A program made the position numbers and the translations under genes. The notes beneath the pieces are model-generated. The model saw only the letters and a list, made by a program, of their open reading frames with translations, did not search any database and was not told where the DNA came from. Positions 25,487 through 33,181 of a DNA stretch of 64,000 nt are shown here, piece by piece (positions within the stretch are counted from its first letter, which is position 1; each line of letters begins with the position of its first letter). The DNA comes from a virus, in IMG/VR virus record IMGVR_UViG_3300025010_000048, positions 1 through 64,000 of that record; one strand, given 5' to 3'.

Positions 25487-25879
25487 ATGAGCGCATATGT
25501 AGTAGAAAAGAAAACCATTGACCGTATTGTAACATTTGCCGAAACTAAGGGCGCAGAGCATTTTTGGAGTAGGTACCCGGCAATCCATGAAGTATTTGCA
25601 GGTGATTGTAATAAATTAGGTCAAAAACTGCTAGTTATGAATAATAAGGCGGTTGATGCCAGATACAACGAAAACAACCCAATCGAATTATATAACTATA
25701 GCCATACACCAGCAAGTAAAATACAGGTTTATAAGTCCATGCAGTGTTTTTTATATCAATGTACGGAGGGAGATATACCAAAATCCAAACTATATAAGGA
25801 GTTAGAAGAATTAATTGGTGATTTAGCGGCAGACATTGTCTATAATCTGCCGGAATACGGAAAAGCACAATGGGGTTAG
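25487..25879 (+). CDS. Hypothetical early protein
   Basis: 130 residues, mostly helical, starting MSAYVVEKKTIDRIVTFAET. A GGGGG site lies before the ATG. No recognised family. Confidence 0.55.
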   Translation: MSAYVVEKKTIDRIVTFAETKGAEHFWSRYPAIHEVFAGDCNKLGQKLLVMNNKAVDARYNENNPIELYNYSHTPASKIQVYKSMQCFLYQCTEGDIPKSKLYKELEELIGDLAADIVYNLPEYGKAQWG

Positions 25880-25893
25880 AAATACAGGGGTTA

Positions 25894-25954
25894 GGGGTTA
25901 ACCATAAACCCCAGTTTTACCTGAGTTATCCGGCAGGATGGCTGAGTTAAGACT
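25894..25954 (+). promoter_or_regulatory. Early two-hairpin leader
   Basis: GGGGTT pairs with AACCCC (25894-25912), and AGTTTTA (25913-25919) pairs with TAAGACT (25948-25954) around an ATCC/GGAT inner hairpin. The loop and junction closely match the leader at 26154. Confidence 0.6.
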
Positions 25955-25974
25955 AAGTGAGGGGGGTTATTTTA

Positions 25975-26139
25975 ATGAAAATCATAATTTGTAAAGGCAC
26001 GGCAAATATACCGGCAAGGTTTTGGTGCTGGATAGTTTGCGAAGAAGAATTTACTAAGGACATAAAAAATCAAGGATTTGTAAAATCAGAATGTACTAAG
26101 TATTTATCCAGAGAGCAATTAAATTTCTTGAATGACTAG
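25975..26139 (+). CDS. Hypothetical early protein
   Basis: 54 residues starting at the ATG that follows GAGGGGGG; an in-frame upstream GTG overlaps that site and is unlikely. Contains FWCWIVCEEEF. No family recognised. Confidence 0.55.
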   Translation: MKIIICKGTANIPARFWCWIVCEEEFTKDIKNQGFVKSECTKYLSREQLNFLND

Positions 26140-26153
26140 AAGGTTAAAGGTTC

Positions 26154-26213
26154 GCGGTAATCCATAAACCGCAGTTTTACCAAAGCGTCACAAGAGGGCT
26201 TTTTTGTAAAATT
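26154..26213 (+). promoter_or_regulatory. Early two-hairpin leader
   Basis: GCGGT pairs with ACCGC around AATCCATAA. AGTTTTAC (26173-26180) then pairs with GTAAAATT (26206-26213). Compared with the 25894 leader, the first stem has changed on both sides (GGGGTT/AACCCC versus GCGGT/ACCGC), which is compensatory variation. Confidence 0.65.
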
Positions 26214-26232
26214 AAAATAAGGGGGATTCATT

Positions 26233-26559
26233 ATGATTAAATTAACAGTAAAGAAATTAAACGATTTTACCAATGTTTGTCCAGTTATTGCACGTATTGA
26301 GGTAACAGAAACTAACCAGGAAATCCCGACAACTAACATTTTCAGGCATGACAGAGAAAGTAATAATTTCATGAAAGTTGATTTATCCGGGGACAATGAC
26401 CAATATCATTATTCCTCTTATGCAGTTGAAGAAGGATTTATGTCACCCGAAGGAGCCAATGAATTCATTGAAAAAACTCTTGAAGAAATCAGGGAAGAAG
26501 TAAATAGACATAGAGGTTGTCAATGGGACGAAGAATCCGAATATATAGTGAAAATATAG
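26233..26559 (+). CDS. Hypothetical early protein
   Basis: 108 residues, acidic and alpha/beta, starting MIKLTVKKLNDFTNVCPVIA. A GGGGGATT site precedes the ATG. No motif recognised. Confidence 0.55.
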   Translation: MIKLTVKKLNDFTNVCPVIARIEVTETNQEIPTTNIFRHDRESNNFMKVDLSGDNDQYHYSSYAVEEGFMSPEGANEFIEKTLEEIREEVNRHRGCQWDEESEYIVKI

Positions 26560-26627
26560 TCTTTCGTTATCTCCTGCAGTGTCAGGGGATGCCGAAGGAT
26601 TGTAAGAAGAAGAAGGAGGGCAACACT

Positions 26628-26873
26628 ATGACAGCAGCATCCGCAAACCGCATTTTAAGGGCCATACGCAGGCAAGAAACGGCGAGAGGTGCAAACGTAC
26701 CTGAACTACAGAAATACCGTCTTAAAATGTACTACCCCGAAATAATATGCGCCAGCACGACTATCCCTGCCGGGTGCAGCAAGGATACAGTCTGGGCAAC
26801 TTCGCCGCTGGATGCCTTAAAATTCGCCGTGTCTCATTGGAAGATGGCAGAATGGGTGGAGGTGATAGTATGA
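26628..26873 (+). CDS. Hypothetical early protein
   Basis: 81 residues. ATG 26628 follows AGGAGGG and is preferred to a longer upstream reading frame. The N-terminus RILRAIRRQETARGA is basic and helical. Possible nucleic acid contact. Its stop overlaps the next ATG. Confidence 0.55.
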   Translation: MTAASANRILRAIRRQETARGANVPELQKYRLKMYYPEIICASTTIPAGCSKDTVWATSPLDALKFAVSHWKMAEWVEVIV

Positions 26874-26932
26874 AAATCAGACTTATCGGACCGAGAATAA
26901 TTTCACCTGAGCGCAGGTTATTTGTCGGCTAA
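26870..26932 (+). CDS. 20-residue ORF coupled to the upstream gene
   Basis: MKIRLIGPRIISPERRLFVG overlaps the upstream stop as ATGA, with GGAGGTGA just before it. Too short to classify, but the coupling supports translation. Confidence 0.4.
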   Translation: MKIRLIGPRIISPERRLFVG

Positions 26933-26956
26933 CTTATATTTCCATATATTTTTTGC

Positions 26957-26997
26957 TTGACAGGTGATGCACCAAGCAGTATAATAAGTGCATCACC
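26957..26997 (+). promoter_or_regulatory. Strong promoter with built-in operator
   Basis: TTGACA (26957-26962) and TATAAT (26980-26985) have 17-base spacing. The inverted repeat GGTGATGCAC/GTGCATCACC (26963-26972 and 26988-26997) spans the -10 box. This fits autoregulation by the ribbon-helix-helix protein encoded next. Confidence 0.8.
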
Positions 26998-27013
26998 CAT
27001 GCAGGAGGAAGTT

Positions 27014-27169
27014 ATGACAATACCAAAAGACAAAATACGTATCAGCATAACCTTTCCAAAAACGCTTGCCGCACAACTAAAAAAGCAGGCGGCAGAGGAA
27101 GGGAAGGGAATTTCAGAGATTGTTATTAAAAAAATCATGCCGGGAACGGCGAGGGAGGAAAAATTATGA
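27014..27169 (+). CDS. Ribbon-helix-helix regulator
   Basis: 51 residues starting at ATG 27014 behind GGAGGAA; the longer in-frame extension would include the promoter and operator. The pattern is IRISITFPKTL (strand), AAQLKKQAAEEG (helix 1), SEIVIKKIM (helix 2). It probably binds the inverted repeat that spans its promoter. Confidence 0.7.
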   Translation: MTIPKDKIRISITFPKTLAAQLKKQAAEEGKGISEIVIKKIMPGTAREEKL

Positions 27170-27339
27170 ATTTACCGCACAAAGTAGCTAACGATAAACC
27201 TGTTTTTTCCGGATGGGAAGTGTTGGCCTTCTGCAATGTCGCCGGAAATGCACCAGCGCACCGCAGTTTTGGAAAGCGCGACACGTACCACGAGGCACGG
27301 GAGTTATTTGACTCCCTGCCCGAAGTGGTGGAATTTTAA
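27166..27339 (+). CDS. 57-residue hypothetical protein
   Basis: It starts MNLPHKVANDKPVFSGWEVL and ends FDSLPEVVEF, overlapping the regulator stop by 4 bases (ATGA). GAGGGAGG precedes it. The phrase AHRSFGKRDTYHEARE suggests a helical DNA- or protein-binding end. Function unknown. Confidence 0.55.
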   Translation: MNLPHKVANDKPVFSGWEVLAFCNVAGNAPAHRSFGKRDTYHEARELFDSLPEVVEF

Positions 27340-27356
27340 TTGAGGGAGGAAAAATA

Positions 27357-27545
27357 ATGTTTAATAAAAATACAGCTTCAAAAAATTTAAAAACCGCCGC
27401 CAAGAATTGCGGCGTGAAAGGTGACTGGAAATGGGAACCTTGCAACGCCGGCAGATCGGTCGGCGATCTGCCGGCAAATATGACTGCAGCAGTCATACAT
27501 AAGAACGGCGAGCAATACAAAATTACCGCCGATGAACTTCGTTAG
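27357..27545 (+). CDS. Hypothetical protein with internal hairpin
   Basis: 62 residues with a GGGAGG site. Starts MFNKNTASKNLKTAAKNCGV. The codons at 27447-27475 form a very strong hairpin. No family recognised. Confidence 0.5.
   Translation: MFNKNTASKNLKTAAKNCGVKGDWKWEPCNAGRSVGDLPANMTAAVIHKNGEQYKITADELR
27447..27475 (+). repeat. Strong hairpin inside a coding region
   Basis: GCCGGCAGATCG pairs perfectly with CGATCTGCCGGC around 5 bases. A 12 base-pair GC-rich stem in the middle of a gene is unusual and may slow ribosomes or serve as a protein or RNA-processing site. Confidence 0.7.
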
Positions 27546-27610
27546 TTTTAACGGCTTGGGGTCAGCCGAAAAAACCCCGCCAGGAAATTAATTAGAGGAG
27601 GAATTGAGAT

Positions 27611-27808
27611 GTGTTAGATAAAATAACAAGCGTAATAGACGGAATATCCACAGTCATAACTTTTGACCCACAGGATGCCCAGCATCCAATATGGTTAGAG
27701 TACCCCTTTGAGGCTAAGCTGCAAAAATGGAGCAGCGAGGGGTGTTTGCTCCGGAACGACAATATAATTATCAACAGTTTCGACCACCTAAACTACCTGG
27801 CAGAGTAG
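27611..27808 (+). CDS. Hypothetical protein (GTG start)
   Basis: 65 residues from GTG behind GAGGAGG. Contains VITFDPQDAQHPIWLEYPFE and a helix FEAKLQKW. No motif recognised. It ends just before a terminator, closing the early unit. Confidence 0.5.
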   Translation: MLDKITSVIDGISTVITFDPQDAQHPIWLEYPFEAKLQKWSSEGCLLRNDNIIINSFDHLNYLAE

Positions 27809-27839
27809 TCCTTCGCGGTGTTCTGAATATTGGTCTTAG

Positions 27840-27863
27840 CCGCCTCCGGGCGGTTTATTTTTT
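27840..27863 (+). terminator. Intrinsic terminator ending the early unit
   Basis: CCGCC and GGCGG are separated by four bases and followed by TTTATTTTTTT. Confidence 0.8.
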
Positions 27864-27928
27864 TCCCAAAATTACCTGCAATATGGACAAACCGCCTCCG
27901 CATAAACTAAACGAACAACACAACGAAC

Positions 27929-27934
27929 GGAGGT
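27929..27934 (+). promoter_or_regulatory. Stranded ribosome-binding site of the FtsK-like gene
   Basis: GGAGGT stands 7 bases before the end of the tnpB element with no start codon nearby. On removal of the element (27941-29329) it would lie 6 bases before ATG 29330. The FtsK-like gene has no other ribosome-binding site. Confidence 0.65.
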
Positions 27935-27940
27935 ACGCCG

Positions 27941-28080
27941 TCAACTACTCCCACCTACGCTTCGCTTAGAGGTGTGAGCTTGTAACTACCCGGAAGTGCA
28001 AACGAGATAATCTCTCCTTCCTTAGAATGGTGTTACATTAGGGCAGGTTGACATCTACCCACTTATAAAGGTTATACCCC
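27941..28080 (-). ncRNA. Predicted omega RNA scaffold of TnpB
   Basis: The 130 bases after the tnpB stop are rich in stems, with TCACACCTCTAAGCGAAGCG forming part of a paired segment that ends GGTGGGAGTAGTTGA at the element boundary. TnpB omega RNAs occupy exactly this place. The guide would be the adjacent flank, starting CGGCGTACCTCCGTTCG. Position-based; folding not computed. Confidence 0.55.
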
Positions 28081-29190
28081 TATAAGTACTTCAACGATGT
28101 ACTCTATTCCTTTTCGTTGAAGATTCATTGCTCCTATACGGTCATCATTTGATTTGTATCCACAGTTACGACAGCAAAAGATGTGAGCTTTCTTATTGCG
28201 ATTACTTCTCTCTGTATGTCCACACTTGGGGCAAGTTTGAGAAGTGTACTTAGGATTAACAGCTATTACTTTTGAATTATTTAGTAATACCTTATATTCT
28301 AACATTTGTCGTAGCTGATAAAATGACCAGGAGACTGTCTCGTATCTATCTTTAACTCTAACACGTTCTGTAGCATTACGAATACCGGCAAGGTCTTCTA
28401 TTGCAAAAAGAGTATTAGCCCCATATTGATTAACGAGTGCCTTTGATACTTGATGGTTTACATCATGCATCCAACGGTTTTCTCGTTGACCAATTCTCTT
28501 CAATCTTCTGCGAGAAGAAGCTGTACCTTTTTGTTGTAGTTGTTTACGCAAGTATTTGTAATAAGAACGTTTGGCTTTAATTTTTCTACCATTAAAGAAT
28601 ATTGACTTACCTTTTGAATCATAGGTTACTGCAATAAAGTTAATACCTAAATCAACGCCAACAATACTATTGATATCATAATCTGATACCATATCAATCT
28701 CTTTAGACATTGGTATGTGTAAGAAGAACTTACCGTATTTATGCACTAACTTTGCTGTACCAAAAGTCCATGAGTTGTCAAAGTATCTTTCCATACCTTT
28801 AATATCAAATGGTACTTTAATGCGTCCATCTAATGTATTAATAGAGAATATGCCTTTCGTAAGTAGATAATCTCTATTCCATACTAAATCATATTCTGGT
28901 TTTTTAAACTGTATTTTAGTCCAATCGTGCTTATTGCTTTTAAGAGTCTTGTATCTTGCTATTACAGTTTTCATAACCGACTGGGACATTTGAGAACGCA
29001 AAGAGAAGTTGCTACGCAAATCATTGTAGGCTATTTTTTGTAACTTTGATTGAGATAACTCTTTTGTATTAAAGATTATATCAGACACAAAGTTACATCC
29101 TTTACGATAGGCATTAAGAGTTCCCTGGAGTAATATGATTTGTGCTGATGTTGGATTGATTTTGATTTTAGCAGTAACAGTTAATTGCAT
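28072..29190 (-). CDS. tnpB: TnpB RNA-guided nuclease
   Basis: About 372 residues from ATG 29190; an in-frame GTG at 29202 is an alternative. RuvC-like residues are intact: Asp in IVGVDLGINFIAVTYD, Glu in TLFAIEDLAGIRN, Asp in SNDDRIGAMNL. A four-Cys zinc finger CPKCG...CRNCG lies between the last two. It should cut DNA next to a TAM under omega RNA guidance. A promoter TTGCAC-18-TATACT lies upstream inside the element. Confidence 0.9.
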   Translation of the reverse strand: MQLTVTAKIKINPTSAQIILLQGTLNAYRKGCNFVSDIIFNTKELSQSKLQKIAYNDLRSNFSLRSQMSQSVMKTVIARYKTLKSNKHDWTKIQFKKPEYDLVWNRDYLLTKGIFSINTLDGRIKVPFDIKGMERYFDNSWTFGTAKLVHKYGKFFLHIPMSKEIDMVSDYDINSIVGVDLGINFIAVTYDSKGKSIFFNGRKIKAKRSYYKYLRKQLQQKGTASSRRRLKRIGQRENRWMHDVNHQVSKALVNQYGANTLFAIEDLAGIRNATERVRVKDRYETVSWSFYQLRQMLEYKVLLNNSKVIAVNPKYTSQTCPKCGHTERSNRNKKAHIFCCRNCGYKSNDDRIGAMNLQRKGIEYIVEVLIGV

Positions 29191-29286
29191 AGTATACACC
29201 AACTTTCACTAACTATAGAAAGTATATCATATTAGTGAAAACATGTGCAACAAGAATATTAAAGAAGAAAGGAGGGAAGGCGCATT

Positions 29287-29321
29287 CCTCCCCGACTTTA
29301 GAAGATCGGGGTATCCTGCGC
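29287..29321. repeat. Element-end imperfect palindrome
   Basis: GGCGCA and TGCGCC form an outer stem, and CCCCGA and TCGGGG an inner stem, with TTCCT and TATCC bulging between. Such structures are recognised by TnpA at element ends. As no TnpA is present, movement would need one supplied in trans. Confidence 0.65.
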
Positions 29322-29329
29322 CGACCTAG

Positions 29330-30460
29330 ATGAAGAAACAAAAAACCAACATGTTAGGCGAAGCACTGGAGGGCATAAAAACAGCATGGAGGCACCGCAA
29401 AGGCTACGAAATACCTGCCGCAATACTAGACACCCTAGACGCTCTTTACCCCCTCGATAAACCCAGACCATTACCGATCCGTAAAGGAATTCAGTGCACA
29501 GAAACCGGCTGGCACATGATATTTACACTTAGACCAGGCACATCATTTAACACCCTAAAAAATCAGCAGGAATATTTTGAGGATGCTACCGGGCTAAATG
29601 TGGAAATGAGCAAAAAAGCAAACTTTCTACACATCAACATAAACACTAACGAGATACCGAAAAAGCTACCGTACAGCTGGAATTATAGCGGCAATATAGA
29701 CCTACCAATACCTGTCGGACTTAGTAAGCAAGGATTGGAAGTGCTACCGCTTGAAGAATCTCCGCATTTACTTATTGCCGGTGTTCCTGGGTACGGAAAA
29801 TCCAACTTTTTACATGTCCTTATTACTTCCCTGCTACCAGTAGCAAGAATCAGCATTATAGACTTAAAGCGGTTGGAGTTTGCCTACTTAAAAGATTATG
29901 CGGCACTAGCTAGGACGGAGGAAGAATCTCTGTTATTAATGCAGTCAATAGAAAAGGGCATGGAACAACGTATCAGAACACTAGAGAGGGCAAAAGTAGT
30001 CAAAATTCAAGACTACAACAAGAGGGCGAAGGAACCATTGCCTTTTATCGTTGTTGTGATTGATGAATTAGCGGAAATTAGCTGTACTAAAACAATTAGA
30101 CTTATCGACAGAATAACCAGACTTGCCAGGGCGGTTGGAATTTCAGTAGTTGCGGCAACACAAAGACCGTCAACGAAGGTTCTCCCGGGAGATACCCGGG
30201 CAATGTTTCAAGCGCGACTATGCTTCCAAGTTGCCGATGAACTCAATAGTCGTATGGTGCTAGGTGAAACCTGTTCCCTTGCCGCATATCTACCAGGTAT
30301 AAAAGGCAGGGCAATTTATAAATTCGGCATGGATACCCAGGAAGTCCAGACTATGCACCTTCCGGTCAGTCAGGCCAAAAAATTGTTAAAGGGGGTGAGT
30401 ATGGATGCTTTTACCGAGTGGACCAATATCACACCGAGCGCGCGGCTATTACCGCGATAA
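29330..30460 (+). CDS. FtsK/SpoIIIE-like DNA translocase
   Basis: 376 residues. Walker A GVPGYGKS at residues 151-158, Walker B IVVVIDELAE at about 240-249, and an ATQRPS sensor segment near residue 280. The size and sequence match TcpA/FtsK-type coupling ATPases of plasmids and conjugative elements rather than chromosomal FtsK. It probably moves or segregates phage DNA. The native ribosome site has been displaced by the tnpB element. Confidence 0.8.
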   Translation: MKKQKTNMLGEALEGIKTAWRHRKGYEIPAAILDTLDALYPLDKPRPLPIRKGIQCTETGWHMIFTLRPGTSFNTLKNQQEYFEDATGLNVEMSKKANFLHININTNEIPKKLPYSWNYSGNIDLPIPVGLSKQGLEVLPLEESPHLLIAGVPGYGKSNFLHVLITSLLPVARISIIDLKRLEFAYLKDYAALARTEEESLLLMQSIEKGMEQRIRTLERAKVVKIQDYNKRAKEPLPFIVVVIDELAEISCTKTIRLIDRITRLARAVGISVVAATQRPSTKVLPGDTRAMFQARLCFQVADELNSRMVLGETCSLAAYLPGIKGRAIYKFGMDTQEVQTMHLPVSQAKKLLKGVSMDAFTEWTNITPSARLLPR

Positions 30461-31079
30461 CGAAATTGTATGGCGAGTAAGTAGTCACCGATGCCTAAAC
30501 ACAGAGCAAATACAGATATTACTATTTCCTATGACCGCATCAGGTAAGCGGAAATGTCAACAGCGACTAAAGATATTAGTCGGTCCCAAACAAAAACGCC
30601 TACAGCGTTGGAGATATGACTTAGAACAACCTTATGCTTACTACCGGGAGCGACTAGAGCAGATGCAACATACCGTATTATTAAATTGGGCGGTTATCTG
30701 GATAGAACGAAACTTAAAGTCATGGGAGGAAATTCACTCCGTTAGCTATAATCAAGGCATGGGAGTATTAATTTCCGATTGCTTTATTGCCATAAAAAAC
30801 ACTATCACAGGCCAATTCAGATTTTTATTCATCGAAATGGACATTCATCACCCGGCAAACGAATTCGACAAGGTACGGAAGTACAACAAACTATTCGAGA
30901 AACTGCCGGAACAATGGTGGGTTAAACAAACCAAGAGATTCCCTAGGACCCTGCTAGTCACCGACAACGAGCGCAAGTTAAAGAAAATTAACGAGTTGAT
31001 TGAGTCTGAAAACCGTAACGGGTTAGAATTTAAAAGTTATCTTGTTAGTAATATCAGAAAACAAACTATAGGAGGTTAA
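30405..31079 (+). CDS. Replication-relaxation family protein
   Basis: 224 residues. An N-terminal winged-helix segment (WRVSSHRCLNTEQIQILLF) is followed by an alpha/beta domain with HSVSYNQGMGVLISDCFIAI and FLFIEMDIHHPANEFDKVRKY, typical of the Replic_Relax family. Such proteins usually sit next to an FtsK/TcpA-type gene on mobile plasmids and phages, as here (56-base overlap). Confidence 0.7.
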   Translation: MLLPSGPISHRARGYYRDNEIVWRVSSHRCLNTEQIQILLFPMTASGKRKCQQRLKILVGPKQKRLQRWRYDLEQPYAYYRERLEQMQHTVLLNWAVIWIERNLKSWEEIHSVSYNQGMGVLISDCFIAIKNTITGQFRFLFIEMDIHHPANEFDKVRKYNKLFEKLPEQWWVKQTKRFPRTLLVTDNERKLKKINELIESENRNGLEFKSYLVSNIRKQTIGG

Positions 31080-31082
31080 ATC

Positions 31083-31544
31083 GTGTTAATACAGGTTCCA
31101 GCGGCAACAAAAATAGTTGGATTAATCATGGCGGGTATTATGATGATGTCAGGCTTAAATAATATTAGTGACAACAATAAGTCTGTAGTTTATAAAAATG
31201 ACGGATATTATGAAATTATAGACGAAACCAGCAAAAGTACGATCTATACCTATGTAGACATACAGGAAAATCCAAGCGAGCATACTATGGATTGGCTTGA
31301 TGGAGTTGTGGTATTCAGAAAAGACGGAGAAGTATTGAACTGGGAAGAGTCAGGAATGGGAAGGCATACAGAAGATTCTATTCCTATGTATGAATTATAT
31401 GAGAGTTTAGATGAAGAAGAAAAAGCTATTTTTGATCGTCGCATGGACAGTATGAATACAGTAGAAAAATACAAAAGTTTTCTAAAAGACATTAAAAAGC
31501 AGGCAACAAAAACCAAGATAAATGAAAGATGGTTTAATAAATAA
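31083..31544 (+). CDS. Membrane-anchored hypothetical protein
   Basis: 153 residues (GTG start). Residues about 7-25 form one hydrophobic segment (IVGLIMAGIMMMSGL), then a hydrophilic, acidic ectodomain. No catalytic motif. Follows the replication-relaxation gene by 3 bases. Confidence 0.55.
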   Translation: MLIQVPAATKIVGLIMAGIMMMSGLNNISDNNKSVVYKNDGYYEIIDETSKSTIYTYVDIQENPSEHTMDWLDGVVVFRKDGEVLNWEESGMGRHTEDSIPMYELYESLDEEEKAIFDRRMDSMNTVEKYKSFLKDIKKQATKTKINERWFNK

Positions 31545-31561
31545 GAATGTGAGGTGTTAGG

Positions 31562-31861
31562 ATGCAAATAATTTTAGCGGCAATAATTGGGTTACTCTTA
31601 TCACCGACAGTGTCATTTGCTTTATCGGAAGGACTTCGAAACACACTTTCCAATACTTTCGGTTGGGGCGGCATAGGCAACAAAATAGTAATTCTCATGG
31701 TTCTAGCTGTCGGCAGTTGGGTTGCCGAAATGGTTGCAAATGCCTGCGGAAAAGGTAATATAGCCACAATAATAAAAGTAGCGACTATTTTTACAGCAAT
31801 AATTTTAGTCATTGGGGTAGCTTTAGATTTACTAGATCATATATCAAATATTTTTATTTAA
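31562..31861 (+). CDS. Small two- to three-span membrane protein, pilin-like layout
   Basis: 99 residues: a signal-like N-terminus (MQIILAAIIGLLLSPTVSFA), then membrane segments near 45-62 and 68-90. This layout resembles VirB2/TrbC-type pilins, but no diagnostic residues prove it. Context with FtsK and replication-relaxation genes makes a transfer-element origin possible. Confidence 0.5.
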   Translation: MQIILAAIIGLLLSPTVSFALSEGLRNTLSNTFGWGGIGNKIVILMVLAVGSWVAEMVANACGKGNIATIIKVATIFTAIILVIGVALDLLDHISNIFI

Positions 31862-31874
31862 AGAAGGTGTTTAG

Positions 31875-32084
31875 ATGGTCAGTAAAATAATATTTACTAT
31901 AGTAGTTTATTGCTTACCAGAATTGCTTGCATTATCCCTACTTGGGTTAATAAGTTATGTTGTTTGTGTTGTCACCGATAGAAAAAGTATAGGTTTAATG
32001 GCTATTTTACTTACTATTTTTTGTGGCATAGACATAGCATTGACTAAGATTAGCGGATTAATTAGTAAGTTAATTGATTTCTAA
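31875..32084 (+). CDS. Small membrane protein
   Basis: 69 residues, two hydrophobic segments (IIFTIVVYCLPELLALSLLG and GLMAILLTIFCGIDIALT). Unknown role. The following 290 bases (32085-32375) hold a terminator and a promoter but no ORF. Confidence 0.55.
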   Translation: MVSKIIFTIVVYCLPELLALSLLGLISYVVCVVTDRKSIGLMAILLTIFCGIDIALTKISGLISKLIDF

Positions 32085-32297
32085 GTTAGTTGGTCAGTCA
32101 ACCTATTATTCAACTTGTCCGAATCCGAATTGCCGTATAATCCGTACTCCTTCCTCCGTCCGTCTTATATAGATTTTTGATTGTTTGTCCATTGCCTTGA
32201 TTTTATTGACGTTTCGGAATGATATTGTTCTTTTAAAGTCTCAGGGTGCGATCAATGGTACGATCTAAAAAACGAACAGGGCAGCGAATGGATTTTA

Positions 32298-32320
32298 TGA
32301 CCCGAAAGGGTTATTTTTTA
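32298..32320 (+). terminator. Intrinsic terminator
   Basis: ACCC-GAAA-GGGT stem-loop followed by TATTTTTTAT. Separates the FtsK/membrane unit from the next promoter. Confidence 0.65.
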
Positions 32321-32349
32321 TTGTATTTTTCGTATGAATATGTTAAAAT
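32321..32349 (+). promoter_or_regulatory. Promoter for the 32.4-36.7 kb unit
   Basis: TTGTAT and TAAAAT are separated by 17 bases, 27 bases before the ATG at 32376. Confidence 0.6.
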
Positions 32350-32375
32350 ATAAATATTAACACAAGGAGGGCATT

Positions 32376-32519
32376 ATGAACAAAGACACTGTAGTTATCC
32401 GCGTGACTCCTGAGTACAAGAGGAAACTTCTTATCTTGGCTGCGGAGAAACGGAAAAGCCAGAAAGAGTTGGTGCTTAAAGCTATGGAGAAAACTTATGG
32501 AATTAAGGAGGAAAACTAA
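32376..32519 (+). CDS. Ribbon-helix-helix/CopG-like protein
   Basis: 47 residues starting MNKDTVVIRVTPEYKRKLLI, then a helix-turn-helix pair with AAEKRKSQKELVLKAMEK. First gene behind a promoter, so probably an autoregulator. It overlaps the next ATG (TAATG). Confidence 0.65.
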   Translation: MNKDTVVIRVTPEYKRKLLILAAEKRKSQKELVLKAMEKTYGIKEEN

Positions 32520-32737
32520 TGAACACCATAGACGCATATGTTAAAAAAGTTGTCGGCAAGCGTGATGTAGATGCTAACAAAGAGTGGAATTTAAACAAAA
32601 ACGACGCTCTTTATGGCAGACAATATACAGTAGTTACTGTTGAATATGTTGATATGGGCGGTGCCGGTACTACTTATTTATGGTTTAAGAAAGGCGAGGA
32701 ACCGGAGATTGAATCGAGGTATACGTTTCAACATTAG
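32519..32737 (+). CDS. Hypothetical protein
   Basis: 72 residues, with GRQYTVVTVEYVDMGGAGTT and a beta-rich layout. No motif. Coupled to the upstream regulator. Confidence 0.5.
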   Translation: MNTIDAYVKKVVGKRDVDANKEWNLNKNDALYGRQYTVVTVEYVDMGGAGTTYLWFKKGEEPEIESRYTFQH

Positions 32738-32752
32738 GAAGGAGGAAAACAA

Positions 32753-33181
32753 TTGTTAAGTCTAAAACTAGCTAAACAATTAAAGGATGCAGGTCTGAAA
32801 TGGTTGCCCGAAGATGGTGACTTTTTTTCAACCGGAATAGATCAGGAATGGGATAATATCTTTGTTGTATCAGGTAGTCATAACTTAGTTCCTGAATTGG
32901 GCGGCAAGAGGTGGTTTTTTAATGGACATCTTTGTAACCGTGACGGAGGTTGTATTGCCAACTCCACCGCTTCAATGTGTATGAATATGAAGGGGATACA
33001 GTCAGATCGTTTTGAGGACGGAATAATAAATTCCGTAGAAAGATTTGTATTTGTACCGAGACTAGACCAGTTAATTTCTGAGATTGTAAAACGTGGCTAC
33101 AGGTGGTTCCCTGACATGAATTGTCTTGAGGAATCAGCAGGTAAAACTTTACTGTGGATTATTGGGAAGAAGGAAAACTAA
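32753..33181 (+). CDS. Hypothetical protein (TTG start)
   Basis: 142 residues, starting LSLKLAKQLKDAGLKWLPED behind GGAGG. Two similar halves occur: LKDAGLKWLPEDGDFF near the N-terminus and IVKRGYRWFPDMNCLEE near the end. Function unknown. Confidence 0.5.
   Translation: MLSLKLAKQLKDAGLKWLPEDGDFFSTGIDQEWDNIFVVSGSHNLVPELGGKRWFFNGHLCNRDGGCIANSTASMCMNMKGIQSDRFEDGIINSVERFVFVPRLDQLISEIVKRGYRWFPDMNCLEESAGKTLLWIIGKKEN

Larger units (their letters stand above)
27941..29329 (-). mobile_element. IS200/IS605-type element carrying only tnpB
   Basis: The element contains tnpB without tnpA. At its upstream end (about 29287-29321) lies a large imperfect palindrome, GGCGCA...CCCCGA/TCGGGG...TGCGCC. The downstream end reads GGTGGGAGTAGTTGA on the minus strand. 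The flank at the upstream end on that strand is TTCAT, a plausible target motif. There is no target duplication, as expected. Exact ends are uncertain by a base or two. Confidence 0.7.

Noticed and set aside
31562-31861. Complete conjugation system
   Set aside because: Only FtsK, replication-relaxation and small membrane proteins are present; no relaxase, VirB4 or VirB6-like gene was found.
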